From NCBI RefSeq assembly GCF_900108855.1, contig NZ_FNXY01000005.1, positions 267,061 to 331,060 of the forward strand: a stretch of DNA of 64,000 nt, read 5' to 3'. This DNA comes from Dyadobacter koreensis (GTDB lineage Bacteria > Bacteroidota > Bacteroidia > Cytophagales > Spirosomataceae). Under the pieces are notes generated by a model. The model did no database searches. It was not told the DNA's origin and was given only the letters and a program-made list of their open reading frames with translations. Position numbers and translations under genes: made by a program. Below are positions 55,412 through 64,000 of the stretch, one piece after another. Every line of letters begins with the position of its first letter. Positions within the stretch are counted from its first letter, which is position 1.

Positions 55412-55984
55412 TTATGCCTGTTCGATCGCGCCTGTAATACCTTCGAAAATCGTTTCGATTTCACCGATACCGTTGATCGCTATATATTTTCCCTGTGCCT
55501 GGTAGTAGTCAGCCACTGGTTTTGTTTTGCTGTTATACTCATGGATACGTTTGCTGATCAGCTCTTCGTTCTGATCGTCGGGTCTGCCGGAAGTTTTTCC
55601 ACGGTTCAGCAGGCGGGTCAGTAATTCGTTATCATCAACAACAAGTGCTACCATTACTGAAATGCTTTCGTTATGACCAGCCAACAGAGCATCCAGAGCT
55701 TCTGACTGTGCCACAGTTCTTGGAAAACCATCAAAAATAAATCCCGGAGCTCCTTTGTGTTCCTTTAATTTGTTGTCGATCATCCCAATCACAACTTCAT
55801 CAGGAACCAATAACCCCTGGTCCATTAAGGTTTTTGCCCTAAGTCCTAATTCGGTACCTCCCTGAATTTCTGAACGAAGCAAGTCGCCGGTCGAAAGGTG
55901 AATGAGCTTGTATTTTGCTATAATTTTCTCACTTTGGGTGCCTTTTCCAGCGCCCGGAGGACCAAATAGTATAAGATTCAGCAT
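55412..55984 (-). CDS. adk: Adenylate kinase
   Basis: The enzyme interconverts ATP, AMP and ADP. The 190 residues show the P-loop GPPGAGKGT (8-16), LSTGDLLRSEI and FDGFPRTVAQSEAL. The LID is short and has no zinc Cys motif, so it is a short-type enzyme. Length is normal for this type. obg follows on the same strand after a gap with a loose hairpin. Confidence 0.96.
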   Translation of the reverse strand: MLNLILFGPPGAGKGTQSEKIIAKYKLIHLSTGDLLRSEIQGGTELGLRAKTLMDQGLLVPDEVVIGMIDNKLKEHKGAPGFIFDGFPRTVAQSEALDALLAGHNESISVMVALVVDDNELLTRLLNRGKTSGRPDDQNEELISKRIHEYNSKTKPVADYYQAQGKYIAINGIGEIETIFEGITGAIEQA

Positions 55985-56081
55985 AGTTGCTTAATGAAAC
56001 AAATTTTGGACAAATTGATGGTTTGGGCACAAATTTACAATTACTTAATAGATGTAAGCGTTATTGTCCCGATTTTTTCCA

Positions 56082-56118
56082 ATAAAAAATCCTCTTAATT
56101 ATTACTAATCAAGAGGAC
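56082..56118 (-). terminator. Terminator of the T9SS protein gene
   Basis: A stem of seven pairs (56091-56097 with 56112-56118), extendable through an AT-rich part, followed on the minus strand by a run of six T (56085-56090). It begins 22 bp after the stop codon. Confidence 0.6.
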
Positions 56119-56140
56119 CAACATGAAAAAGGCCAAAAAA

Positions 56141-56929
56141 TTAAGGGATTACAATACGCTTTACTGCGCCGTCCTCATTTTGTGTAACTGTCACAAATAC
56201 AGTACCTTTTACATTTTTCTTGATATCGATTTGACCAACAAAATCGCCGCTGAAGTCTTTGATTTCTTTGCGGCCAACTTCTTTTCCTTTTGTATCAGAA
56301 ATAATAATATTCACATCACCTTTCTGCAGAACAAAGAAGCGCAGGTTAAGCACACCGTTGTCAGGGTTATTCGGATAGGCTGACAACTCCCGGACAGTCG
56401 CAGCCTTTGCAATATCATTGTTCCAGAAATCGCCGACGCGTTCCCCAAACCGGTTTCCAAGATTTTCCATATCCCGCATCATGATTTTTGCTTTTGGTCT
56501 GAATTCTCTTTCCAGGCTTCTGGTTTTATCGCGCAGCTCGTCAAAGTTGAAATCGTGATTGAAATTGTAGGCAAATACATCACCATCGTCCGATTTATTT
56601 TGCGTTTTCAGACGGCGTCTCTGCTCGCTTGTATTTCCTTTGCCATCGTCAACGCGAATCGTAACCTGACTTTTTCCTTTGGAATCAATCTTCAAAGAAT
56701 CAAGTGCTTTGTCCACAAATTCTTCCCGGTCGCTTCTTGACATTTCGGGTAATTCATAATTTTTTTCGATTGTTTTGCTTTTGCCGTCCTTATCTTCCGT
56801 TACCTTAATACGGATGGAAGTTTTTTTTTGGTCGTCCTTTTCAGACTGTGCAAATGCTTTCTCGTTCAGGGAAAGTGTGCTGGCGAGGAGCACAGACAAA
56901 GCGATTTTGGATAGGATGCCTGATGTCAT
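56141..56929 (-). CDS. Secreted protein with T9SS type A sorting domain
   Basis: The 262 residues have a signal peptide (cleavage near FAQS), a charged, probably helical middle rich in Lys, Asp and Arg (30-175), and a C-terminal type A sorting domain (about 182-262, beginning LSAYPNNPDNG and ending KRIVIP). No enzyme motif is seen. The sorting domain predicts delivery to the outer membrane surface. It is divergent from a histidine kinase gene, 182 bp away, so the two might share regulation. Confidence 0.82.
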   Translation of the reverse strand: MTSGILSKIALSVLLASTLSLNEKAFAQSEKDDQKKTSIRIKVTEDKDGKSKTIEKNYELPEMSRSDREEFVDKALDSLKIDSKGKSQVTIRVDDGKGNTSEQRRRLKTQNKSDDGDVFAYNFNHDFNFDELRDKTRSLEREFRPKAKIMMRDMENLGNRFGERVGDFWNNDIAKAATVRELSAYPNNPDNGVLNLRFFVLQKGDVNIIISDTKGKEVGRKEIKDFSGDFVGQIDIKKNVKGTVFVTVTQNEDGAVKRIVIP

Positions 56930-57111
56930 GATATTGTATTGGTTTGTTTTTGAGATGATTACAAAATTACTTTTACTTTAAATGAGCGGCTGTTAAATTT
57001 TGTTAAAAACAGGAAGGGCTGCTCAGGATAAGTTAAATTTGTTCTGCGGTATAAAGTCGCAATAAAAAAAGAAGTGTTGCATCAAGAGTTGAGCGAAAGA
57101 TCAAGAAGCAA

Positions 57112-58932
57112 ATGACGAAGCGGAAAATTCAGATTATTATTGGTTTAATGTGCCTGGCGCTTATAGGTCTTATCGGTTTTCAGTGGTACTGGATACGCGA
57201 AGCCATCGCGATCAGGAATGAACAGTTTAATAACAAGGTCGCGGAGTCTGTCCAGGAAGTTGTGCACCGGTTGGAAAAACAGGAAATGATGTACCTGCTT
57301 CAGCAACGGATCGAAACAGAGCAGCAAAAAGATAAATTAAACCGTATTACGCAGTTACGGGAAATGCCGGTGAAAAGAACTGCGCCGGTCACGAATACAA
57401 AAAAAACAGTTTCAGCTGTTTCGGCTCCGCCTAATATTCAGGTTTTTATTGGCCCAAACGGAGAAGAAATTCATTATCAGGTACTGGCAGAAGCTGCACC
57501 GTCAGATGTTCTGATCCCGAATTTCAGAATAATGGTGGATCATCAGCAACAAATTATCGAAGAATTTTTTCAGGCTCAACGTTTTGGTGCGGAAGGCATG
57601 GATGAGTTTATGAGAAGAAGGCTGGAAGATGAAAAGAAATTGGGGACTGCCTTTCAGGAAGTTTTTCCTAATCAGAAAAGTGCTGTTAAAAATCAGGGCA
57701 ACGGAGAATCTTCAAATAATCATATTGAATACTATAAGGTAAATCCGCAAGCAAAAAAATCTGCGAGTCTTGCCGGAACAAAACCGCTCATCAACGGTAA
57801 GTCAAAAGATCTCGATCGGGCGGATTTACTCCGTGAAGTAATGAAGGATTTAATGTATACTAAGCGGCCGATCCAGGAACGCGTTAACCGTTTTTTACTC
57901 GATACTTTGTTGAGAAAAGAACTAAATGAAAAAGGTATAACGCTGCCTTTTGAATTTGCCGTCCAGGCGAATGCAAACAATGGGATGATCTTCTCCACTG
58001 CAAGTTTGAAGTCCAACGAGTGGCAGCAGCGCTCCTATAAAGCGTCACTTTTTCCGAACGAAACGTTGCAGGGAAATAATTTGCTATATGTGTTTTTCCC
58101 GGATCAGCAGAAATACATTTTGAATGATATGGGCGTCATGTTTGGCGGCTCCGGAATTTTGATCGTAGTAATTATGGCCTGTTTCTATATGGCAGTTTCT
58201 ACCATTCTTCATCAGAAAAAACTTTCGGACATCAAGAATGATTTTATCAACAACATGACCCACGAATTTAAAACGCCAATTTCCACGATTGCGCTCGCAG
58301 CGGATATGGCACAGGAAAATTCCAGGTCGGCAGGAAACGAGGCTTCCCCAAGAATGACGCGATATCTCGGCATAATCCGGGAAGAAAATAAACGACTCGG
58401 AACGCATGTTGAAAAAGTGTTACAAATGGCTCTTTTGGATAAAGGTCATGTTAAATTGAAAAGAAGCGATGCGAATATTCACGATCTGATCGAAAAAGTT
58501 TTGAATAGCCAGAGTGTTCAGATTGAGCAAAAAGAAGGTGAGCTGGACCTGGAATTTGAAGCGGCAAACGAGGTCATTTCTTGTGATGAACTTCATATTT
58601 CTAATATTCTTAACAATCTTGTGGATAACGCAATTAAATATTCTCCTGAAAAACTTCATTTGACCGTCAAAACAGAAAATGAAAATAATGGGGTTACTAT
58701 TTCCATCAAGGATCAGGGTTTAGGCATGAGCAAAGATCAGATTCACCGGATTTTTGATACTTTTTATCGCGTTCCGACAGGTAACGTGCATGATGTAAAA
58801 GGTTTCGGCCTTGGACTGAGTTATGTAAAGAAAATGGTGGAAGCACATCAGGGAACAGTTAGCGTTCAAAGTCGTCCGGGTCATGGAAGTACTTTTATTT
58901 TATGGCTTCCGATTGCTCCCTCAGAACAATAA
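57112..58932 (+). CDS. Sensor histidine kinase
   Basis: The 606 residues have a first helix (8-26), a long periplasmic sensor region (about 30-340) of unknown type with a Pro/Lys-rich part, a second helix (345-367), then HisKA with the phosphorylated His384 in NMTHEFKTPIS, the N box NILNNLVDNAIKYS, and G boxes DQGLGMS and GFGLGLSYVKKM. No response regulator gene adjoins. valS begins 118 bp later. The cognate regulator must be elsewhere. Confidence 0.92.
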   Translation: MTKRKIQIIIGLMCLALIGLIGFQWYWIREAIAIRNEQFNNKVAESVQEVVHRLEKQEMMYLLQQRIETEQQKDKLNRITQLREMPVKRTAPVTNTKKTVSAVSAPPNIQVFIGPNGEEIHYQVLAEAAPSDVLIPNFRIMVDHQQQIIEEFFQAQRFGAEGMDEFMRRRLEDEKKLGTAFQEVFPNQKSAVKNQGNGESSNNHIEYYKVNPQAKKSASLAGTKPLINGKSKDLDRADLLREVMKDLMYTKRPIQERVNRFLLDTLLRKELNEKGITLPFEFAVQANANNGMIFSTASLKSNEWQQRSYKASLFPNETLQGNNLLYVFFPDQQKYILNDMGVMFGGSGILIVVIMACFYMAVSTILHQKKLSDIKNDFINNMTHEFKTPISTIALAADMAQENSRSAGNEASPRMTRYLGIIREENKRLGTHVEKVLQMALLDKGHVKLKRSDANIHDLIEKVLNSQSVQIEQKEGELDLEFEAANEVISCDELHISNILNNLVDNAIKYSPEKLHLTVKTENENNGVTISIKDQGLGMSKDQIHRIFDTFYRVPTGNVHDVKGFGLGLSYVKKMVEAHQGTVSVQSRPGHGSTFILWLPIAPSEQ

Positions 58933-59050
58933 ATATTCCCGGCCCAGGCATTAATCTCCTATCATTCACGTGAAAATATCGTTTTCAAATGATAACTTGC
59001 CGTCTTTTTAAGACTGCAATTGTTTACAACGCCCATATTTTACAAAAAGA

Positions 59051-61681
59051 ATGATCTCCAAAACCTACGCGCCGCAAGAGATAGAAGATAAATGGTATAG
59101 CTACTGGATCGAAAATAAATATTTTAATTCAAAGCCAAATCCTGATAAAGAACCGTATACCATTGTAATCCCACCGCCAAACGTGACGGGTGTTTTGCAC
59201 ATGGGACATATGCTCAACAATACCATTCAGGATATTCTGATCCGTAAGGCGCGGATGGAGGGCAAAGAAGCCTGCTGGGTTCCCGGAACGGATCACGCAT
59301 CGATCGCTACGGAAGCGAAAGTGGTCGCGATGTTGAAAGAGCGTGGTATCAGCAAACGAGATCTTTCCCGTGATGAGTTTTTAGAATATTGCTGGGAATG
59401 GACGCACAAATATGGCGGTATCATTTTGCAGCAGTTACGAAAGCTGGGTGCTTCCTGTGACTGGGACCGCACACGGTTTACCATGGATCCGGATCTTTAT
59501 GATTCGGTGATCGACGTCTTTATTGATTTATACAAAAAAGGAGATATTTATCGCGGTCACCGTATGGTGAACTGGGATCCGCAGGCGCGCACTACCGTTT
59601 CCGACGAAGAGGTGATTACAAAGGAGGTAAGCCAAAAACTGGTTTATATCCGTTACGACCTGGTTGGCGGTGCAGTGGGAGAGGGAATTATTATAGCAAC
59701 CACGCGTCCGGAAACAATTATGGCGGATTCCGCCATTTGTGTGAATCCGAATGACGAACGTTACCGGAATCTGATTGGAAAACAGGTTACAATTCCTTTA
59801 ATCAACAGGGCAATCGATATTATTGCTGACGAATATGTGGAGATGGAATTCGGTACCGGTGCGCTGAAAGTTACTCCTGCGCATGATACAAATGATTACG
59901 AATTAGGTAAAAAACATAACCTGACAATCATCGATCTTTTAAATGAAGATGGAACGCTGAATGAAAAAGCGCAGATTCTTATTGGAGAAGATCGTTTTGT
60001 GGCCCGTAAGAAAATCATCAGGTTGCTTGAAGAATCAGGAAATCTGGTTAAAAGCGAAGAATATAAATCGAACGTAGGCCACTCGGAACGTACCAACGCG
60101 GTAATTGAACCAAGACTTTCAGAACAATGGTTTTTGAAAATGAGCCGGTTGAGCAAGCCTGCTTTGGAAAATGTGATGAATGATACTATTCAGCTCATTC
60201 CACCAAAATTCAAAAATACATACCGTCATTGGATGGAAAACGTTCGCGACTGGAATATCAGTCGTCAGCTTTGGTGGGGACACCGTATTCCTGCTTACTA
60301 TCTCCAGGACGGAACACTGATCGTTGCCAAAAGCAAAAATGAAGCACTGCATATCGCTCAGCATGAATACCAGCTTTTTGCTTTGACCGAAGAAGATCTT
60401 ACGCAGGATGCCGATGTTTTGGATACCTGGTTTTCTTCCTGGTTATGGCCGATTTCTGTTTTTAATGGAATCAAAGAGCCGGAAAACGAAGAAGTAAATT
60501 ATTATTATCCGACAAACGATCTGGTTACAGCACCTGAAATCTTATTTTTCTGGGTAGCGCGTATGATCATTGCCGGTTACGAATACAGAGGAACCTACCC
60601 ATTTAAAAATGTATATCTGACCGGTATCGTTCGGGATAAGCAAGGGCGAAAAATGTCGAAATCCCTTGGGAATTCTCCTGATCCGATTGATTTGATCGAT
60701 CAGTATGGAGCAGATGGAATTCGGACGGGTATGCTTTTCAGTTCTCCTGCCGGAAATGATTTGCCTTATGATGAAAAACTGGTTGAGCAGGGAAGAAACT
60801 TCTGTAACAAAATCTGGAATGCATTCCGCCTTGTAAAAGGTTGGACCGTTGATACATCTCTTTCAACACCGGAAGGTTCGGCACTCGCTGTGAAATGGTT
60901 TGAAAGCAAATTAAATCAGACGTTGGCAGAAGTTCAGGATCACTTTACGAAATTCCGTATATCTGATTCTTTGAATGCGGTTTACAAATTAATCTGGGAT
61001 GATTTTTGTGCACAGTATCTGGAAATGATCAAGCCGGGTTTTGAACAGCCCATTGATGCCCAAACTTTCGAGGCAACGCTTGAATTCTTTGACAAACTAA
61101 TGCGTCTGGCTCATCCTTATATGCCTTTTATTACTGAAGAGATCTGGCAGAATATTCGTGATCGAAAAGAAAAGGAAAGTATTTGTGTGGCTGAATTCCC
61201 GACGGTCGGTGCTGTTGATACTGCCTTAACAGCGAATTTTGAAATTCTTTTTGAGTTAATTTCCGCGGTCAGAAATCTTAGAAATACAAAAAATATCAGT
61301 CCGAAAGTGGAGCTTCCTTTGGCAGTGAAAAGTGATCAGCCAGAGCTTTATAAAGGATTAGAAGCATTAGTAAGAAAACTTGCGAACGTCGCTGAAATTA
61401 ATTTCGTGACAGAGCAGGCGCCCGGTATGTCATTCCTTATTCGTTCCGATGAATTTTTTATTAATCTTGAAGGAGAGATTGATGTAGAAGCAGAACGTGA
61501 AAATCTTCAAAAGGAATTAATTTATACCGAAGGCTTCCTGAATTCGGTAGCTAAAAAACTTTCGAACGAACGTTTTGTTCAAAATGCAAATGCTGATGTT
61601 GTTGAAAAAGAAAGACAAAAAATGGCAGATGCGGAGGCGAAAATCGCTACGTTGAAAGAAGCTTTGGTAAGGTTAGGATAA
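59051..61681 (+). CDS. valS: Valyl-tRNA synthetase
   Basis: The 876 residues form a class I synthetase. The HIGH-type motif is HMGH (50-53) after PPPNVTGVL. The editing domain follows, with TTRPETIMADSAI. KMSKS is at 534-538 (GRKMSKSLGNSPDPI), and an anticodon-binding domain and a C-terminal coiled-coil arm (about 800-876) complete the enzyme. Length is normal. Confidence 0.97.
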   Translation: MISKTYAPQEIEDKWYSYWIENKYFNSKPNPDKEPYTIVIPPPNVTGVLHMGHMLNNTIQDILIRKARMEGKEACWVPGTDHASIATEAKVVAMLKERGISKRDLSRDEFLEYCWEWTHKYGGIILQQLRKLGASCDWDRTRFTMDPDLYDSVIDVFIDLYKKGDIYRGHRMVNWDPQARTTVSDEEVITKEVSQKLVYIRYDLVGGAVGEGIIIATTRPETIMADSAICVNPNDERYRNLIGKQVTIPLINRAIDIIADEYVEMEFGTGALKVTPAHDTNDYELGKKHNLTIIDLLNEDGTLNEKAQILIGEDRFVARKKIIRLLEESGNLVKSEEYKSNVGHSERTNAVIEPRLSEQWFLKMSRLSKPALENVMNDTIQLIPPKFKNTYRHWMENVRDWNISRQLWWGHRIPAYYLQDGTLIVAKSKNEALHIAQHEYQLFALTEEDLTQDADVLDTWFSSWLWPISVFNGIKEPENEEVNYYYPTNDLVTAPEILFFWVARMIIAGYEYRGTYPFKNVYLTGIVRDKQGRKMSKSLGNSPDPIDLIDQYGADGIRTGMLFSSPAGNDLPYDEKLVEQGRNFCNKIWNAFRLVKGWTVDTSLSTPEGSALAVKWFESKLNQTLAEVQDHFTKFRISDSLNAVYKLIWDDFCAQYLEMIKPGFEQPIDAQTFEATLEFFDKLMRLAHPYMPFITEEIWQNIRDRKEKESICVAEFPTVGAVDTALTANFEILFELISAVRNLRNTKNISPKVELPLAVKSDQPELYKGLEALVRKLANVAEINFVTEQAPGMSFLIRSDEFFINLEGEIDVEAERENLQKELIYTEGFLNSVAKKLSNERFVQNANADVVEKERQKMADAEAKIATLKEALVRLG

Positions 61682-61707
61682 CCATAAAGTCTTTTAAATA
61701 TAGGTTG

Positions 61708-61746
61708 TGGCGCTGGAAACGATTTGTTTTCAGCGCCATTTTTTTT
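61708..61746 (+). terminator. Terminator of valS
   Basis: A 12-bp stem with one G-T pair (61708-61719 with 61727-61738), a 7-nt loop and a run of eight T. It begins 26 bp after the stop codon. Confidence 0.85.
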
Positions 61747-62183
61747 AAGTCTCTACAGTGAATTTAATTATTTAACGACAATCAGGATTGTTGCGTATCC
61801 TGAAACCACAGTGGTTAGCTCAGCCTAAATTAAATCATTAAGATTACGGCTTTGCAGTCATACCTGTCACCTGTGACATCATTCTCTATCCTCTCTAAAA
61901 TAAATCCGTTAGATAAATTGTTTTATAAAATTTCGAAAATAACCTGCTCTTCGATTTAGTGTTATTTCCTGGTCTATGTCATAAATTTCCTTAAAATAAT
62001 TTAAAAATATAAGGAAAAAATTTCTCCGACGATCTAATAAATGATTCACCCTGAACGACGTATATAGGTAATTTTCTACTTGAAAAATATATCACATTAC
62101 TTGCTGAATTGTCCGAAAAGTGTTTGAAATTTGGTATTAAAGAGGGTCAAATTTATAAATCAATAACTTCTTCGTATTAAAAG
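61747..62183. other. Long intergenic region upstream of fbp, with several palindromes
   Basis: No gene is visible in this stretch of over 400 bp. It has three short palindromes within about 100 bp: ACAATC-AG-GATTGT (61778-61791), AACCAC-A-GTGGTT (61804-61816) and TGTCAC-CT-GTGACA (61865-61878). The stretch from 61900 to the fbp start is AT-rich and should hold the fbp promoter, but I see no clear TAnnTTTG box. Confidence 0.4.
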
Positions 62184-63188
62184 ATGGGTGTTATGGAATC
62201 AAAAATTGAGCAGGAACTTGCGTTACCGGTAGGAGTGACGCTTGATCGGTTTATTATGCACAGTCAGAGTGCTTTTCCTTATGCGACAGGCGAACTTTCG
62301 CAGTTGTTGAGAGATATCGCATTAGCAGGAAAAATCATCAACCGTGAAGTAAATAAAGCCGGTTTGATCGACGTAACCGGTGCAAATGGAACAGAAAATG
62401 TTCAGGGAGAAAACCAGCAGAAGCTGGATATCATTGCTAACATCCGGTTTATACGCGCATTGAAAAACGGCGGAGAAGTTTGTGCGATTCTTTCAGAAGA
62501 AGATGAAGACATTATCCATACAGGCAATGACCATGGGAAATATGTGGTCGCTATGGATCCGCTGGATGGTTCGTCTAATATTGATGTAAATGTGTCAATC
62601 GGTACCATTTTTTCAATCTACCGACGCATCACACCGATCGATTCACCTGCTACGATTGATGATTTTTTACAAGGCGGACGAAAGCAGGTTGCTGCCGGGT
62701 ATATTCTATATGGTTCATCCACCATGCTGGTTTATTCGACCGGCGATGGTGTGAATGGTTTTACTTATGACCACTCGCTGGGTGAATTTATTCTTTCTCA
62801 TAAAAATATTGTCTCTCCTGAAAACGGAGTCATTTATTCAGTAAACGAAGGGAATTATAACAGCTATACTACCTCAACTCAAAACTACATAACAAACTGT
62901 AAACGTAAGTCTTACAGTGCCCGTTACATCGGTTCTCTTGTTGGTGATTTCCACAGGAACCTTTTAAAGGGTGGGATTTATTTATATCCTGCCACGGCAA
63001 AAGATCCGAAAGGGAAGCTGCGCTTGCTTTACGAATGTTACCCGCTTGCATTTATTGCCGAGAAATCCGGTGGCAGAGCAAGTGATGGTTTCAGAGAAAT
63101 TCTGGATATTGTCCCTTCCAATTTTCATCAGCGTTCTCCTATTTATGTGGGTTCAACCGCGATGGTTGACGAAGCTATAAAGGCCTAA
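62184..63188 (+). CDS. fbp: Class I fructose-1,6-bisphosphatase
   Basis: The gluconeogenic enzyme hydrolyses fructose-1,6-bisphosphate. The 334 residues carry the metal site with SEEDED and the signature [20 protein letters not shown] near residue 122, and the substrate segment [22 protein letters not shown] split by Arg/Lys positions. Length is normal for class I. The ATG at 62193 (MESKIEQ) is an alternative start 3 codons later. A single gene with a long upstream region. Confidence 0.95.
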   Translation: MGVMESKIEQELALPVGVTLDRFIMHSQSAFPYATGELSQLLRDIALAGKIINREVNKAGLIDVTGANGTENVQGENQQKLDIIANIRFIRALKNGGEVCAILSEEDEDIIHTGNDHGKYVVAMDPLDGSSNIDVNVSIGTIFSIYRRITPIDSPATIDDFLQGGRKQVAAGYILYGSSTMLVYSTGDGVNGFTYDHSLGEFILSHKNIVSPENGVIYSVNEGNYNSYTTSTQNYITNCKRKSYSARYIGSLVGDFHRNLLKGGIYLYPATAKDPKGKLRLLYECYPLAFIAEKSGGRASDGFREILDIVPSNFHQRSPIYVGSTAMVDEAIKA

Positions 63189-63214
63189 GTTATGGAAGCT
63201 CATTTTTGTTTTCG

Positions 63215-63222
63215 TACCTTTG
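63215..63222 (+). promoter_or_regulatory. Possible -7 box before the DEAD-box gene
   Basis: TACCTTTG fits TAnnTTTG and ends 4 bp before the helicase ATG. A transcript from it would be nearly leaderless. No -33 element is clear. Confidence 0.3.
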
Positions 63223-63226
63223 CGCG

Positions 63227-64000
63227 ATGCAAACTACGCAAAATAAATTTGAGCTATTTAAGCTTAACCGTCAATTACTCAATGCGATTGAAGAAGCAGG
63301 CTACGCGGAGCCTACACCCATACAAGAGCAGGCAATCCCACTAGCGCTAGCCGGACAGGATATTTTAGGTATAGCACAAACCGGTACAGGAAAAACGGCT
63401 GCTTATACATTGCCATTACTTATGCGCATAAAATATGCGCAGGGAGAGCATCCGCGCGCCCTGATCCTGGCGCCTACGCGTGAGCTGGCGATGCAGATCT
63501 CTGAGGCAATTGTTCAGCTAAGCAAATATACAGACATACGTACTGTTGTTCTTTTTGGTGGAATTGGTCCAAAAGCACAGATTGACGCGATCCGCAAAGG
63601 TGTTGATATTATTGTTGCCACCCCGGGCAGATTCATGGATCTTTATCTGAAAGAAGAGATCGTGGTGAAATATATCAACTGTATGGTTTTGGATGAAGCT
63701 GACAAAATGATGGATATGGGTTTCATGCCGCAGATTCGTCGCTTTCTGGAAATTCTTCCCCGTAAACGCCAGAATATGCTTTTCTCTGCCACTTTCTCCG
63801 AGAAGGTTGAACGTCTTTCATTCGAATTTCTGGAATATCCGACAAGGATAGAAGTTACGCCACAAGCAACGACGGCGGAGATGGTGACGCAGGTGCTTTA
63901 CGAGCTGCCAAACTTCCGTACAAAAATCAATTTGCTCACACATTTACTAAAAGATGAGGAGACATTTAATCGTGTCCTGATCTTTACGAGGAGCCGTGAA
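63227..64000 (+). CDS. DEAD-box RNA helicase (3' end outside window)
   Basis: The frame opens at ATG 63227 and runs to the window edge (258 codons). It shows the Q motif (PTPIQEQAIP, near 29-38), motif I AQTGTGKT (50-57), Ia PTREL (83-87), GG, TPGR, DEAD (156-159) and SAT near 188. This covers the first RecA domain and the start of the second. RNA helicases of this kind act in ribosome assembly or RNA decay. The C-terminal part is unseen, so the subfamily (RhlE-like by the short N-terminus) is a guess. Confidence 0.95.
   Translation, partial: MQTTQNKFELFKLNRQLLNAIEEAGYAEPTPIQEQAIPLALAGQDILGIAQTGTGKTAAYTLPLLMRIKYAQGEHPRALILAPTRELAMQISEAIVQLSKYTDIRTVVLFGGIGPKAQIDAIRKGVDIIVATPGRFMDLYLKEEIVVKYINCMVLDEADKMMDMGFMPQIRRFLEILPRKRQNMLFSATFSEKVERLSFEFLEYPTRIEVTPQATTAEMVTQVLYELPNFRTKINLLTHLLKDEETFNRVLIFTRSRE

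Noticed and set aside
61808-61826. Sequence AGTGGTTAGCTCAGCC, like the D-arm of a tRNA gene
   Set aside because: No acceptor stem, anticodon stem or GGTTCGA-type T loop can be formed in the following 70 bases, so it is not a tRNA gene; a fragment left by an integration event cannot be excluded but has no support.

Overview
The window looks like chromosomal DNA of a Bacteroidota bacterium of the order Cytophagales, closest in my recollection to Dyadobacter and relatives. The reasons are the type IX secretion (T9SS) C-terminal sorting domains, a short NuoG without a molybdopterin domain, an ExbB-ExbD-ExbD-TonB-PstS-TPR operon, starts without Shine-Dalgarno sites, several TAnnTTTG (-7 type) promoter boxes, and small proteins of a kind I associate with this group. 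The genus is a recollection, not a search result. I see no rRNA, tRNA, CRISPR array or intact mobile element.

Layout. 1-1606: the end of a Lys/Pro-rich repeat protein, then nuoJ and nuoK of one complex I gene set and a DMT-type membrane protein. 1603-6104: a DUF6265-like secreted protein, a long PurF-like amidophosphoribosyltransferase, recO and a secreted protein. 6171-9223: a compact, probably zinc-responsive locus (CxxC secreted protein, His-rich lipoprotein, MerC-like membrane protein, CobW GTPase, small Cys-rich protein) with three copies of a 7-1-7 palindrome. 9307-14103: lptB, recJ, ruvX, def, an omega-amidase-type nitrilase and gatC. 14712-20734: the Ton energising operon. 20835-24854: a small conserved protein, BatD-like protein, aroC, a small membrane protein and apbE. 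24912-27269: a Tat-exported Gfo/Idh/MocA oxidoreductase beside a SUMF1-fold protein without catalytic cysteines. 27412-33465: ABC-F ATPase, DedA, gamma-carbonic anhydrase, YqgE, a metallophosphoesterase and small proteins. 33595-36483: gcvP.

36557-37010 holds the decayed C-terminal half of a Fic-family gene. 37119-46797 is a minus-strand complex I operon, nuoA-B-C-D-E-F-(GT-C membrane protein)-G-H-I-J, which stops at a terminator directly after nuoJ, so nuoK-L-M-N are not there. The nuoJ-nuoK pair at the left edge belongs to a separate locus. 46996-54163 carries two paralogous secreted SGNH/sialate-esterase-like T9SS proteins flanking a GT-C membrane protein. 54275-64000: obg, adk, a T9SS protein, a histidine kinase, valS, fbp and the start of a DEAD-box helicase.

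Most of the window is housekeeping. The parts I would look at first are the palindrome-controlled metal locus, the rearranged complex I operon with its inserted membrane protein gene and neighbouring Fic remnant, and the paired T9SS esterases.
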